From positions 23,375,233 to 23,439,232 of the forward strand of contig NC_052350.1 in NCBI RefSeq assembly GCF_009727055.1: a DNA stretch of 64,000 nucleotides. The letters are read 5' to 3'. Both the position numbers and the translations under genes were made by a program. The notes beneath the pieces were generated by a model. It was given only the letters and a program-made list of their open reading frames with translations, made no database searches and was not told the DNA's origin. This DNA comes from Benincasa hispida. Lineage: Eukaryota > Streptophyta > Magnoliopsida > Cucurbitales > Cucurbitaceae. Positions 42,181-54,760 of this stretch are shown here, one piece after another; position 1 is the stretch's first letter; each line of letters opens with the position of its first letter.

Positions 42181-45100
42181 TATGATTTGCTTGTCTTGGA
42201 ACCTTGTTTAGTAGAGAATGATAATTCTGCCTGGATTATTGACTCTAGGGCCACTAACCGTGTTTGTTCTTCATTTTAGAGAATTAGTTCCTGGCGGCAA
42301 CTTGATACTGGTGAGATGATGATGCGAGTTGAAACCGGGCATGTCGTCTCAGCTGTGGCAGTGGGAGGTCTCCGGTTAACTTTACTAAACAAATTTCTCA
42401 TTTTGAATGATGTATTTGTTGTTCCTAATTTAAAAAGGAACTTAGTGTCTCTAAATTGTCTTTTGGAATGTAAATATCAACTTCATTTTTCTTATAATAA
42501 AGTGTTTAAGAATGGTGTTGATATATATTCTGCTTAACTAGAAAATAATTTGTATGTTCTAAGGCCGTTAGCAACAAATGGGCTGCATATACATAAAGAT
42601 GTTTAAAACTGTTGTAACTCAAAATAAACGACTTAGAATTTCTCCTAAAGAAAATGTCCAACTTTGGTACCTAAGATTAGGACATATTAATCTCAATAGG
42701 ATTGAGTGCTTGGTGAAGAATGGACTTCTAAACAAGTTAGAAGAAAATTCTTTACTTGTGTGTGAGTCATGCCTTGAAAGAAAAATGAATAAAAGACATT
42801 TTACTGGAAAAGGTCATGGGCCAAAGAGCCTCTAGAGCTAGTGCATTCAGACTTTTGTGGTCCGATGAATATAAGAGCCAGGGGAGGTTATAAATATTTC
42901 ATCACTTTCACTGATTATTATTCAAGGTATGGGTACGTTTATTTAATGCAACAAAAGTTTGAGTCTTTTGAAAAGTTCAAAGAATTCAAGGCTAAAATTG
43001 AAAACGCATTAAATAGAACTATTAAAACACTTCGATCTAATCAAGGCTGAGAGTCTTTGAATTCAACTTTTCAGAACTATTTGATAGAACATGGAATAGT
43101 TTTCCAACTCTAGCACCTGGTACACCTCAGTAGAATGGTGTATCAGAGAGGAAAAATTAAACCCTGTTAGACATGGTTCAGTCTATGATGAGTTACGCTT
43201 CCTTACCTAACTCATTTTGGGGTTATGTAATGGAGACTACAGCTTATATCCTGAACTGTGTTCCCTCTAAGAGTGTTGCTAAAATACCTCTGGAGTTATG
43301 AAACGGTCCTAAAGCCACTTTACCTCATTGCAGAATCTAGGGTTGTCCAACACATGTGCTTGAGGCCAACCCTAAGAAACTGGAACCACGTTCAAGGTTA
43401 TGTCTATTTGTAGGCTACCCCAAGGGAACGAGAGGTGGTTATTTCTATGATCCTAAAGAAAACAAATTATTTGTATCGACAAATGCTACTTTTCTTGAGG
43501 AATACCACATAAGAGAGCACAGACCCAGAAGCAAAATCGTGTCAAATGAGCTTTCCAAAGAAACTACTAAATCTTCAACAAGAGTTGTTGAAAAGCCTCG
43601 TACCTCAACAAGAGTTGCAAACCCACCTATTCACTATATGAGTTTAACTGAAATCCTAACTATGGTAGCTGATGGTGAGGTTGAGGATCCATTATCTCAT
43701 AAGAAGGCAATGGAGGATGTTGATAGAGATGAATGAATCAAAGCCATGGATCTTGAAATGGATTCTATATACTTCAATTTAGTTTGGGATCTTGTAGATC
43801 AACCTGATGGGGTTAAACCTATAGGTTATAAATGGATCTACAAGAGGAAATGGGGTGCTGATGGGAAGGTGAATCCTTCAAGGCTAGACTGGTGGCAAAG
43901 GGTTATACTCAAGTAGAGGGAGTCGACTATGAGGAGACTTTCTTGCCTGTTGCCATGCTAAAGTATATCTAAATCCTCCTATCCATTGCCTCATATTATG
44001 ACTATGAGATATGGAAAACTGATGTCAAGACTGCTTTTCTGAATGGCAATCTTGAGGAAACCATTTATATAGTGCAACCTGAGGGATTCATATTCCAAGG
44101 TCAAGAGAAAAAGTTTTGAAAGTTTAATGGGTCCATTTATGGACTGAAACAGGCATCTCAATCTTGGAATATAAGGTTTGATACTACGATCAAATATTAT
44201 GGCTTTGATCAAAACGTTGATGAACCTTGTGTCTATAAGAAGATCATCAACAGTTCAGTAGTTTTTCTAGTGTTATATGTAGATGATATCCTACTCATTG
44301 GGAATGATGTAGGCTTACTAACTACAGTTAAGATCTGGCTAGTGACCAATTCCAAATGAAAGATTTGGGAGAGTCTCAGTTTGTTCTTGGTATTCAAATC
44401 TTTCGAGATCGAAAGAACAAAATGCTAGCATTGTCTCAGGCATCGTATATTGACAAGATGCTTGTAAAATATTCAATGTAGAACTCCAAGGGGGGCCTTT
44501 TGCCTTTCAAGCATGGAGTTACATTGTCTAAGGAACAGTGTCCTAAGACACCTTAAGAGGTCGAGGATATGAGATGGATCCCTTATGTATCTACCGTGGG
44601 CAATTTGATGTATGTGATATTATGTGCTAAACCTAACATCTGTTATGTAGTGGGGATGGTCAGTAGATATTAGTCTAACCCAAGATTAGATCACTGGACG
44701 GCCGTTAAGAACATCCTCAAGTATCTACGGAGAATGAGGGACTACATGTTTGTGTATAGTTCTAAGGATTTGATCTTTACAAGATACACGAACTTTGATT
44801 TTTAGACTGATAAGGATTCTAGGAAATCCACAGGATCAGTGTTGACTCTTAATGGAGGGGCGGTAATATGGTGAAGCACCAAGCATGGGTGCATCGCGTA
44901 CTTCACCATGGAGACGAAGTATGTAGCGGTTTGTGAAGTTGCTAACGAGGCCATTTGGCTCAAGAAATTATTGACTAATCTGGAAGTTGTTGCAGACATG
45001 TCAAAGCTCATCATACTTTATTGTGATAATAATGGTGCTGTGGCTAATTCTCGTAGCCAAGGAGTCATAAGCGCGACAAGCACATAGAGAGGAAGTATCA

Positions 45101-45260
45101 TCTCATCAGAGAGATTGTGCATCGAGGGGACGTGATAGTCACGAAGATATCTTCGGAGCACAACATTGCTGATTTGCTTATGAAGGCCCACACTACTACA
45201 GTGTTTGAAGGTCACCTGCAGAGTATGGGTCTATGGGACAGACCATGGCTGGACTAGGGC
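42181..45260 (+). pseudogene. Copia A1 pol: protease, integrase, reverse transcriptase, RNase H
   Basis: In Copia order: protease with 'WIIDSRATNRV' (the DSGAT glycine now R; 42232-42262) and 'VVPNLKRNLVSL'; pre-integrase 'LWYLRLGHINLNRIECLV' and 'CESCLERKMNKR'; integrase core 'VHSDFCGPMNIRARGGYKYFITFTDYYSRYGY' (42840-42940) and C-terminal 'LFVGYPKGTRGGYFY'; reverse transcriptase '[15 protein letters not shown]' and active site 'YVDDILLIGNDVG' (44277-44316); RNase H end 'IERKYHLIREIVHRGDVIV'. Stops and frameshifts occur throughout, so none of the domains forms a complete chain. Confidence 0.92.
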
Positions 45261-45366
45261 AAGTGGAAGATCTTATATTGGGCGTGTTATGCCCTAGTTT
45301 ATTGTTTTGTGTACTTGTAATTTTACTATCTTTTACACCACACTAGCTTTAGGACAAGTAGTAGAT

Positions 45367-48300
45367 TGTTGGGATTAATGCCCTAAATCTCGTAGGTCCT
45401 ATAGTTTGTAAACCTTGTATGAACAAACTCTTATGTGATTAATAATATATGATATTTTATTCACTTTGTCTATGAAATATGTGACATTTTAGTTGCATTA
45501 ACCACAAACCAATAAACTAACATCCAAGGTTATCGTTGTAACTTAAACATGTATGTGGAGATATACATGTGGATCATGTTTAAGTGATAACCTAAATGGT
45601 CTATAGTATATGGATAAGGCTGGGTACTGTTGGAATACACTAGCATGTAACGAAAGCAAACATAACCAATAAGCACTTTAATTACATTTAATTTGAGTTC
45701 TAAAGCATGCATTTTCAGAAAAACACAAGAGGGTTTCAAAATGAACTTACCTTTGATGAATTCTCCCAAATCCAAGCTGCTCTTCACATCAATTCAGCTC
45801 CAAATTGTTAGTGAACTACCAAAAGATCTTTTTTACTATTCTCAGCCTTGAATTTGAGTGGTGAAACTTGAATTTAAGTGAATTTGTGAAGTTATTTTTT
45901 TGGATTTGAGAGGGAAAAAAAATGAGATCAGAAACTCATTTCTCAGCTTAAAGCACTACCTCTTCCTCTTCAATTCAGAGTGTTTTTATCACTCTTCAGC
46001 ATGGAAGTACTCCATTAGCCATGAATGCCAGTAGTTAGTTGAAGATGGAAGTGGAAATTAATATGTGATTTTGTATGAAGAGAACCGCATGCTATGAAAA
46101 ATGTGGGAAAAACCCACTATCAAATTCCTAATTTCCAATATATTTTTTTTTAAATTCAAATTTCAATCAATTCTTCAATTAACTAAAATTTTATTTTGAT
46201 TAATTCAAAATTAATCAAATTTAAAAACAAAATCCAATTTCTTAAATTGGATTAAAATTGGAAATCAATTTGATATTTAATTAATTAATTGATTTAATAT
46301 CAAATATTAAATTAATCACACAACTAATTTTAAGCATGAATCCTATTCATGTAATTAACATTTAAATCAATATTTAAATACTATAAATTCTCCAATTTCG
46401 TTTAATTTGTTGATATAATTAAACAAACTCTAATTTGAATTTGAACCTATTCAAATTCAAACCCTAATTTCAATTCAAACATTTTCAAATTGAAATTCAA
46501 TTTGTACAATTAAAATTGATATCATTCCAAATTCACTCAATTTAATAATTCAAGGTGTTCATGTTTTACAAGCTAGTAGAGGACCTCGCAGACCTACAAA
46601 TCATGAGCTCCAATGATTTGAGATTAATTGGCTAAAACTCTTTAGTCCAACTTAATCAATATTTGTTAACTATCAAATCACACCACTATAGGTCGATAGT
46701 TACACTTTTCTCAATGTAGATATATTTGTTTCCACATGATTTAACCATAACCAGTAAGTCGACCCTTCACAGGTTGTTCGTAATAGCGGCTGGGTCAATA
46801 TGCTATTTTACCCCCAATATTACGTCTTGTTCCTTAAGTTCCTACCGATTCTCTAATGAACAATTGATTTATGATCCAATCACTAAATTGAATCCCTCTC
46901 GGACCAATGAGAAGGTCGGGCCCCTTGTTCAAGACCTGGGTTCAGTACTTAAGAGAACAACCTCTCTTCTATCCTTAAATTGGGTAGGCGTGAATTCCGT
47001 CTTACACCCTATGTCCCTAGCTATCTACCCGGTCTTACCCCTGAAATGGGAAGCTTATTGAGCCGGCGTTGTTAAGCCAACCCTCACCTATGCAAATCTA
47101 AGGATAATCCCGAATAAACAGGAGCTCATAGTTAGCTAAGGATTAAGATCGAGTTACCTAGGTCATCTAAACGAAATAGTCAGTCTTAAATAGTAAAAAA
47201 TATTATAAAGTAAGAGTGACTTATTTCTTGGTCCGATCTTATGCAAACTCATTGCATAAGATGCCTCTACTCCTCATGTCAATACATGAACAAATAAAGA
47301 TCATTTCATTTGTAGCACCTTTATAATAACTTTTAACCACTATAGAGTAAGCCACATCCAATAATGTTACCAAAACAAGGGATCCAATCTTATTCGTATA
47401 CTATAGACCATTTTGGCTATTTACTTGAACTTGATCCATCTTTATGTCTCTACATAAAGTTCAAGTATTCATGCAATAGCCATAGATTTTAGTTTATTGG
47501 ATTTAAACTGTATGAATGCAATTTAAAGATTCAATAACAACTTCATTAAAGAAATGTTGAATAACATCTTTATAGGATGTCTTTAACTTTACAAACTGCA
47601 AGTTTTAGGACACATAACCCAACAGGTACCTTATCCTGGTGACACTACGAGAATGACCCGCTTTGTAGGTGTTATAAATGTTGTAAAATGCTACAAATGA
47701 TCTGATCCTGATCATTCATGTATTAAACATATGAGTGGGGATATTCTATACAAAGGAGCTTATATAAGACCGGACCACGAAATGATTAGTCTCATTATAT
47801 AACGTCGTTCATAATAGAGACTTTCATTTCACCAGGATGACCATAGGTAACATGACCTTAATCCTGAGGGAGTTGTGAACTCAAGCCTATGAGGGCGGTC
47901 CTATGATTTGTATGGGTGAGAGTAACCAGATTGTCGACTCAACAAGCCTACCATTTTGGGGATTCGTCTGATGGGGAGCTGGGAACTCAACTACACAAAA
48001 TGAAATTCACTCCTTCCCCAAAGCAGGGGTAAGTAGATAAATTGCTCTCTTAAGGGCTGATTTCAGGTCTTGAACAATGTGGCGCCACACCCTCTCCTAG
48101 TCCGAGAGGGGTTTAGTCATAGTAGGACTATGATCTATTGTTCATTAGAGGGATCAGTGGTATTTAAGGAGTTAGATGTAACTACAAGGGCAAAACGGTA
48201 ATTTGGCCCAACTGTACTTACGAGCAATTTGTGAAGGGCCATCGTACTGTTGATTGATTATATCCAATGGACACAAAAATGTATCTATAGTGCGAAGAGT

Positions 48301-49186
48301 GTAGTTGTCTGTCTTTAAGGAGTGCCCGACAGTTAACTGATGGTGGATAATGTAATTATAGAGTTTAATTAATTATTCACGTATCGTTAGAGCTTCAAGC
48401 TACAGGTCCATAAGGTCTCCTTGGTAGCTAAAAAGGATTTGAGAATCAATTTTTTGGTTAATTTGAATTCTTCAAATTAATAAGAGGGAATTTAATTCTA
48501 TATGATATAATTAAATTGATTCAATTATATATGATATAATTATTATAATGTATTTGATACATTATAGTTTAGTTGGAGAAAATAAATATTTGAACGAGAT
48601 TCAAATAGTTGTTAATTTTAATATAAATATGATTTATATTAAATGCCATAAAATAGAGAAAAAAAACTATAGTTTATATTGTATATGATACAATATTAAA
48701 ATTATAGGTTATAAATATAATATGATAAGTTGGTTATCATATTTATTTATATTATTTTATTATTTTGAATAATAAATCATATTTTCTCTCTAAACACCTT
48801 AGTAGATAGTTAATTGGTTTTTTTTTATGGCAAATGGAATAAAAAGAAATTAGTTTCTTTTCTTCTTTACAGAATCTACACGACAAGTGAGAACATTTAT
48901 GATAGAGATTATTCATTATATGATTGAGAACTTTTCTATAGGAAAGAAAGTCTTCATTCTTCTTTCTCATCCAAACTCAACACCCTCCTTACCAAAATAG
49001 TCACAGCCCACCACTCTTGGGTTCTTCAAAGGTATAATCTCTTGAACCTGTTTCTTTCTTAATGAGCATGTTGTAATTTTTCTTAGAATGCATAATCTTT
49101 ATGTTGTTGTAAATTAGTTTTTCAATCATAATGAAATTTGGACGATCCACTTTCGTTCATGGATCTCTTTAAAACGAGTTCCTTCA
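45367..49186 (+). repeat. 3' LTR of Copia A1 (interrupted)
   Basis: Starts TGTTGGGATTAATGCCCTAA just after a purine-rich CAAGTAGTAGAT and ends GAGTTCCTTCA, next to the target duplication. It contains the solo family B LTR at 45628-47624. Without it the LTR is about 1.8 kb. It preserves the stretch lost from the 5' LTR. Confidence 0.92.
45628..47624 (-). repeat. Solo LTR, family B
   Basis: Flanked by perfect GGTAC duplications (45623-45627, 47625-47629). Plus-strand ends TGTTGGAATACA and ATAACCCAACA; read on the minus strand it begins TGTTGGGTTATGTGTCCTAA and aligns with the LTR at 3065-4912. Length 1997 bp. No internal region, so it is either a solo LTR from recombination between two LTRs or a non-autonomous unit; the family identity favours solo LTR. 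Removing it restores the Copia LTR (GCTGGGTACCTTATCCTGG). Confidence 0.92.
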
Positions 49187-49191
49187 GTAAC

Positions 49192-49547
49192 TACAGGGGT
49201 AAAACAATAATATTGATCCAGCTGTACTTATGAGCAACTTGTGAAGGGTCAAAGCACCATTGATTGGTTATATCCAATGGACACAGAAATATATTTATAG
49301 TGCGAAGAGTGCAGTTGTCAAACTTTAGTGGAGTGATCGACAATTGATGAATGTTGATTAATTTAATTAAAGAGTTAATTAATTAATCTCTATCATTAGA
49401 GCTTCTAATTTATAAGTTTATAAGGTCCCCTTGCTAGCTCAATAAGGGTTTAATGAGAATTAATTAAATTTTGATTTATTTAAATTGTCCAAATTAATTA
49501 AAGAAAATTAATTGTATGAGATACAATTAATATAATGTATGTTGATT
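49192..49547 (+). repeat. Older family A LTR, right part
   Basis: Continues the LTR interrupted at 20841: TACAGGGGTAAAACAATA and GGACACAGAAATATATTTAT match family A copies (compare 22258-22360). It is cut at about 49547 by the G-rich hAT end. Confidence 0.8.
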
Positions 49548-49901
49548 AAAGATTTACACGGGGTGGAGTGGGGACATGGAAGTCATCCCCATCCCCATCC
49601 CTGCCCCTATATACTATTTCCTATCCACTCAAATTTTCCTACGGGGAGTATGGCGGGGATTCCTTCGGGCTGCGAGGAAAAATCCCTCGCTTTTGTTTTT
49701 TTTTTTCAATTTTTAAAAATTTTTATCAAAAATATTTTTTTCAATGCAATTTTAATTGAAGCATTTCCAATGCAATTTTCATTTCAATGAAATATTATTA
49801 ATTTTTCTATTAAAAACATGCATAGACAATTTGAAAAGATATAATTAGAATGCTAAATTCTCATTATTTATAAAAATTAAAATTCAATTATTAGAACATC
49901 C

Positions 49902-50371
49902 TGTTAGCATAAATACTCTATATTTATATTGAATAGATAAGCCCTAGGATCAGTCATGCTAAATTGTCAAGAATAAATAACATATCAAATTCCATTGTGA
50001 TTGATAATAGTTTCAAGATAACGATGGCTTTAAGATGGCTATAGTCTTCCTCAACCAAAACTCTGAATGCCCTTAGTGGGATCTCTCTCTATATGGGATT
50101 TAAGAAAGACTGAGTGATTTATTATTTTGGTATATTGGGGACCATAACCCTAAGATCTCTTTATATTAAGTTCAATTAGGGTTCCCATTAAACCCTAATT
50201 AACTAGTAGTGAGCTTTTACCCATTAAATCTACACTAGAAATCTAGAACCTTAATTAATTAGATCAATAATAGAGCCCAATCTAATAAAATAACTCAATG
50301 TGATAAATTATTAATCCACATACATAGCCCATACTTTAATTAAACATATTATTATTTGAATATGTTTAACA
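49902..50371 (-). repeat. 3' LTR of Copia D
   Basis: 470 bp; aligns with 56065-56482 (shared ACCAAAACTCTGAATG, GGGATCTCTCTCTA, TTAATCCACATACATA blocks). Minus strand upstream of it reads AAGTGAGAGAT, the polypurine tract (50372-50384). An extra block near the start (TAGATAAGCCCTAGGATCAG) is absent from the mate. Confidence 0.9.
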
Positions 50372-50759
50372 ATCTCTCACTTAAGCGCGCATAAACAGGT
50401 TATTTCAATAATAGAATTTCCCTTTAGTTCAATTTAGTCCATCTCCTATATTAGTACGAAATCAAGGCAACTTTTGTCACTACCCTTGTAATTAAACCTT
50501 CCTTGATCACCAATTCCAATATATTCAATGACATGGATCAAATATGGATGGATAACATGAAAACTATATGCAAAGTGATCTTAGATCATGTCTGTTTCCA
50601 ACTGGTCCAAATTCCTTAATGAGATCATTCTTAAAAACTTTATGCTAAATTACATGCATGATAAACGAGTTTAGATAATAAAACATAAACCATCAACTTT
50701 ATTCTATATAGAAAATAAACAAAATAAGGTCAAAGAGCATCCTTAATAACAAACTCCCA

Positions 50760-51600
50760 CTAAACCATGGAATCAGAAAAGTGACTAACACCCATGTGAG
50801 CAACATGCTCATAAAAAACTTTAGGTGGTATACCTATATGTTCTATCAAAATTTGACCATTCTGAACTCTTTCTTTAACAATCAGAAACATCACGTCTAC
50901 ATGCTTTGACTTCGTATTGCTTATGTTGTTGTTGGAATATAGCATTACTGACTTATTGTCACAAATAATTTTAGTGGTCTTTCTATGCCAACCACTATCC
51001 GCAGTTCGGTGACAAAATTTTTGCAACCATATTCCATGATTGGATGCCTCATAACATGCTATAAACTCCGCAACTATGGTAGAAGAAGCCATAAGTGTTT
51101 GTTTAACATTTTTCCAGGATATAGCTCCTCCAGCCAACATGAAGATATAGCCTGAAGTGGATCGCAAGTGTCTTGACATCCAGTATAATCAGAATCAGAA
51201 TACCCAATGATCTCTAAAACTTCCGATCTCCGATAGTGAGCATATAATTTTTTGTTCTCTGTAAATACCCCATAACCCGTTTAGCTGCTTTCCAATGATC
51301 CTTCCTCGGGTTACTCAAATATTTGCCTAACACTCCAACTATGAATACAATATTTGGACGTATACATACTTGAGTGTACATTAGACTTCCAACAACCGAT
51401 GCATAGGGAACCTTCTGCATCTCCTTAGTCTCGAGTGTTGTCTTGGGGCATTGACCTAAATTAAACTTATCACCTTTAGTGATCGAGATATCTCTTGGTG
51501 CACAATCTTTCATGACAAAGTTATTCAAAATCTTTTCAATGTAGTTCTTTTGTGACAATCTCAAAATACCTTGAGAACGATCTAGTAGTATTTCAATTCC
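50760..51600 (-). pseudogene. Copia D RNase H and end of reverse transcriptase
   Basis: 'RSTSGYIFMLAGGAISWKN', 'STIVAEFIACYEA' and 'IICDNKSVMLYSNN' (51000-51170) form RNase H with its acidic residues; 'KSKHVDVMFLIVKERVQNGQI' follows. Upstream, 'VPYASVVGSLMYTQVCIRPNIVF' and 'HWKAAKRVMGYLQRTKNYML' (51230-51410) are the connection region. A frameshift near 51180-51213 separates them. Confidence 0.9.
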
Positions 51601-52322
51601 TGTACAAAAGAAGCATCACCAAAATCCTTCATCTAAAAATTCCTTTTTGAGAAATCTCTTAGTGTCATGCAATAAACCTACAGCATTACTTACTATGAGT
51701 ATGTCATCAACATATAACACCAGAAAGATTGATTTACTCCCACTGAACTTGTGATATACACAATCTTCCACTATATTCACCTCAAAACCAAAGGAGGTTA
51801 TCACTTCATGGAATTTGTGATACCATTGATGAGAAGCTTGCTTGAGACCGTAGATGGATTTCTTCAATTTGCACACTAAAGACTTTGAATTACTAGACAC
51901 AAAGTTTTCTGGTTGTACGATATAAATCGTCTCATGAATGTTCCCTTTGAGAAACACAGTTTTTACATCCATCTGGTGTAACTCTAAATCAAAATGAGCT
52001 ACTAGTGCCATGATTACCCTAAAAGAGTCTTTCGATAAAACCGGGGAGAAAGTCTCTTTGTAATCAATGGCTTCCTTTTGAGTAAAACCCTTTGCAACAA
52101 GACGAGCCTTATATCTTTCGATATTGTCATGTGAATCCTTTTTATTTTAAATATCCATTTACAACCTATGGGTTTTACTTCTGATGGCAGTTCGACAAGT
52201 TCCCAAACGTCATTGTCTTGCATGGATTTTATTTCCTCTTCCATAGCACTTATCCACTTTTGAGAGTTAGAACTTTGTAAAGCTTTTTGAAAGTTGATCG
52301 GATCATCATCCATTACACTCAC
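51600..52322 (-). pseudogene. Copia D reverse transcriptase
   Basis: 'QKALQSSNSQKWISAMEEEI' and 'DNDVWELVELP' with 'IGCKWIFKIK' (52140-52310) start the domain; 'QMDVKTVFLKGNIHETIYIVQPENF' and 'KKSIYGLKQASHQWY' (51820-51980) lead to the active site 'LVLYVDDILIVSNA' (51680-51720). One frame break near 52012 and another near 52130 disable it. Confidence 0.92.
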
Positions 52323-52415
52323 ATCATCCTGATGTTCTTAAAGAAACACAATATAATCATCTGTAATTGTACTTCTTCTATCTCTAGTAGATCTTCTTAG
52401 TGGCACTTCTTAAGG

Positions 52416-53580
52416 TTATTGAGTTTGAACTTCAAGTTCAACAACATGAACTTCAATGTTGCCTTGTTCTATAATTGGTTCAATAGTGAAGTCAGGAATT
52501 GGAACCAGAACATCATTTATAACCACATAAGGAAAAGAAATTAATTCCTCTTCAAAGACAACTTTCCTTATGTTATCTTCCCCACCAAACTCAACATTCT
52601 CAAGGAATCTAGCATTTTCTGTATCAAACAATGATCTAGAAGTGGGATCATAAAACTTGAAACCCCAAGAGCGCTCAGAATACCCAACAAAATAGCATCT
52701 AATAGTTCTTGAGTCCAATTTTCTTTCATTAGGCCTGTAAGGCCTAGCCTCAACTAGACAATCCTAGATGTGAAGATGCTTGATACTAGGCTTCTTTCCT
52801 GTCCACAACTCATAAGGGGTTTTAGCTATTGCTTTACTAGGTACCCTATTAAGGATATATATTGCAGTCTTTAGTGTCTCACCCCAGAGAGATTCTGGTA
52901 GAGAAGAATGACTAATTATACTTCTTACGATATCCTTAAGTGTTCTATTTTTCTTTTCTGCTACACCATTCATGTAGGGTTTGTCCGGCATAGTGTATTA
53001 CGGGACAATTCCACATTTCTTTAGGTATTTGGCAAAGGGTCCTGGATGTTGTTCACCTGATCCATCATATCTACTGTAATATTCACCACCACGATCAGAT
53101 TTGACAACCTTAATTTTCTTTCTAAGTTGAAGTTCAACTTCAGCTTTGAAAGACTTCAAAATGTCCAAAGATTGAGACTTCTCATGAATTAAATATAGGT
53201 ATTCATATCTTGAATAGTCGTCCATGAACGTAATAAAATATTATTGTCCATTCCAAGAGGTCGTAGGGAATGGACCACAATGTTTATATGTATTAGTTCT
53301 AAGACGTCTGAGCATCTATTGGTACCTAATTTTCTTATATTTGTCTGTTTTTCCTTAATACATTTCACACAAACGTTGAAGTTAGTTAAATCAATGGAAT
53401 CAAGAATTCCATCTGACACAAGTCTTTGAATTCTCTGTTTAGAGATGTGACCTAAAGGCTTGTGCCATAACATAGCAGAATTCTCATTTAATTTACGTTT
53501 TGTACCATATGAATTAGATAATAGAATCTTGTTAAATGAAGCAAAAGAATCAAGCATATAGACTATCAATTAAAGAACCG
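52416..53580 (-). pseudogene. Copia D integrase
   Basis: Pre-integrase 'LWHKPLGHISKQRIQRLVSDGIL' and 'CVKCIKEKQTN' (53350-53470), core 'MDDYSRYEYLYLIHEKSQSLDILKSFKAEVELQ' and 'KSDRGGEY' (53080-53225), '[22 protein letters not shown]' and '[19 protein letters not shown]' (52830-52985), C-terminal 'YFVGYSERSWGFKFYDP' (52640-52700). Frame changes near 52755, 52995 and 53230. Confidence 0.92.
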
Positions 53581-54760
53581 GTACCAATAAGTTTAGAATC
53601 TTGAAAAGACTAACTTTATTATTTCCAAAAGAACAAGAAAAACCAAATTTGTCCAAACTAGAAATAGAAAATAAATTCTGTCTAAATGACGGTACAACAA
53701 AAGTCTCATTTAGATCCAAATAACAACCAGTTTTTAAAAGTAATCTAAGATTCCTAATAACTTCAACTAGAATTGCATTGCCATCGCTCACATAGATGAA
53801 TCTTTCAGCATCACTTGGCGGTTGGCTCCATAGGCAACCCTGCATTGATATACTTATGTGAGTAGTAGCACCAGAATCTAGCCACCAAGTATCTGTAGGT
53901 ACAAAAGCTAAATTAACTTCAAAACAAACCAAAGTAAGAAGTTTACCCTTCTTTGCACGCCACTTGGCATACTTGGGACAATCTTTCTTGAAGTGACCTT
54001 TCATTTTGCAAAAAAAAAAAAAGAAAAAAGATTTTCAGTAGCTTGTTTCTTGTTTTTATTCTGCTGAGATGTCCCATCTGCAACATCCACAAATTTTCTT
54101 TTCTTCTTATCACGAGAGCCTGTTGCCAAATGAACATTTTCTATCCTTTCTCTCTTAATCCTATCTTATTCTTGCACACATTGTGAGATAAGCTTATTAA
54201 TACTCCATTTATCCTTCTAAATATTATAGCTTATCTTAAACTGAATGAATTGTGCAGGAGGAGAGATAAGTACCAGAAACACAAGTAAATTTTCATTTAT
54301 CTCGATATTAAGTGCCTTTAATTTACCTGCGAGGTTGGACATTTCCATAATGTACTCCCTTACATTTCCATTGCCCTTATACCTCATAGAAGTTAAAGAA
54401 GTCAAAAGACTACTTATTTTCCCTTTTTCATTTTTAGCAAAATATTTCTCAATTTGAGCAAGGAACTTATTGGCATTTTAACTTTTCATGATAGAGTCTC
54501 GAAAAGACTCCGAAATAGAGTGCTTAATGATCATCAAACACATGCGATTTGACCGTTTCCACTTTTTAATATTAGCCGTATTTGGCTATTCCTCAGTAGA
54601 AGTAGGTTTATCGGTCCTTAATGTAGGGTCTAAATCCATACACCCAAGAAGTATCTCTAGAATTTCTTTCCAAATCTTGAAGTTCGATCCATTCAACTTA
54701 GGGATTGAACTCAGATTTCCAGATATTTGAGTAAGACCAACTAGAATAATAAACAACAAA
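53570..54760 (-). pseudogene. Copia D gag and protease
   Basis: Gag: 'SIPKLNGSNFKIWKEILEILLGCMDLD' (54620-54710), 'KKWKRSNRMCLMIIKHSI' (54515-54570), 'MRYKGNGNVREYIMEMSNLAGKLKAL' (54300-54390) and a zinc knuckle ending 'MKGHFKKDCPKYAKW' (53960-54005). Protease: 'WWLDSGATTHIS' (53850-53885), with the catalytic aspartate kept. Stops at 54480 region and others interrupt gag; an A run (54009-54020) shifts the frame at the knuckle. Confidence 0.9.

Larger units (their letters stand above)
20842..49186 (+). mobile_element. Ty1/Copia element A1, heavily nested
   Basis: Both termini and a perfect 5-bp target duplication are visible: GTAAC at 20837-20841 and 49187-49191. The 5' LTR ends at 23442, followed by a primer site TGGTATCAGAGCC; the 3' LTR begins at 45367. 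Gag and pol lie between, in Copia order (integrase before reverse transcriptase), all inactivated. The 28.3 kb span includes a 15.1-kb Gypsy element, a 2.0-kb solo LTR and two MITEs; without these it is about 10 kb. The right-hand side of pol has a stop roughly every few dozen codons. Confidence 0.92.

Noticed and set aside
45628..47624. Independent non-LTR or DNA transposon
   Set aside because: TG...CA ends, a 5-bp duplication and alignment with the LTR at 3065-4912 show it is a solo LTR.
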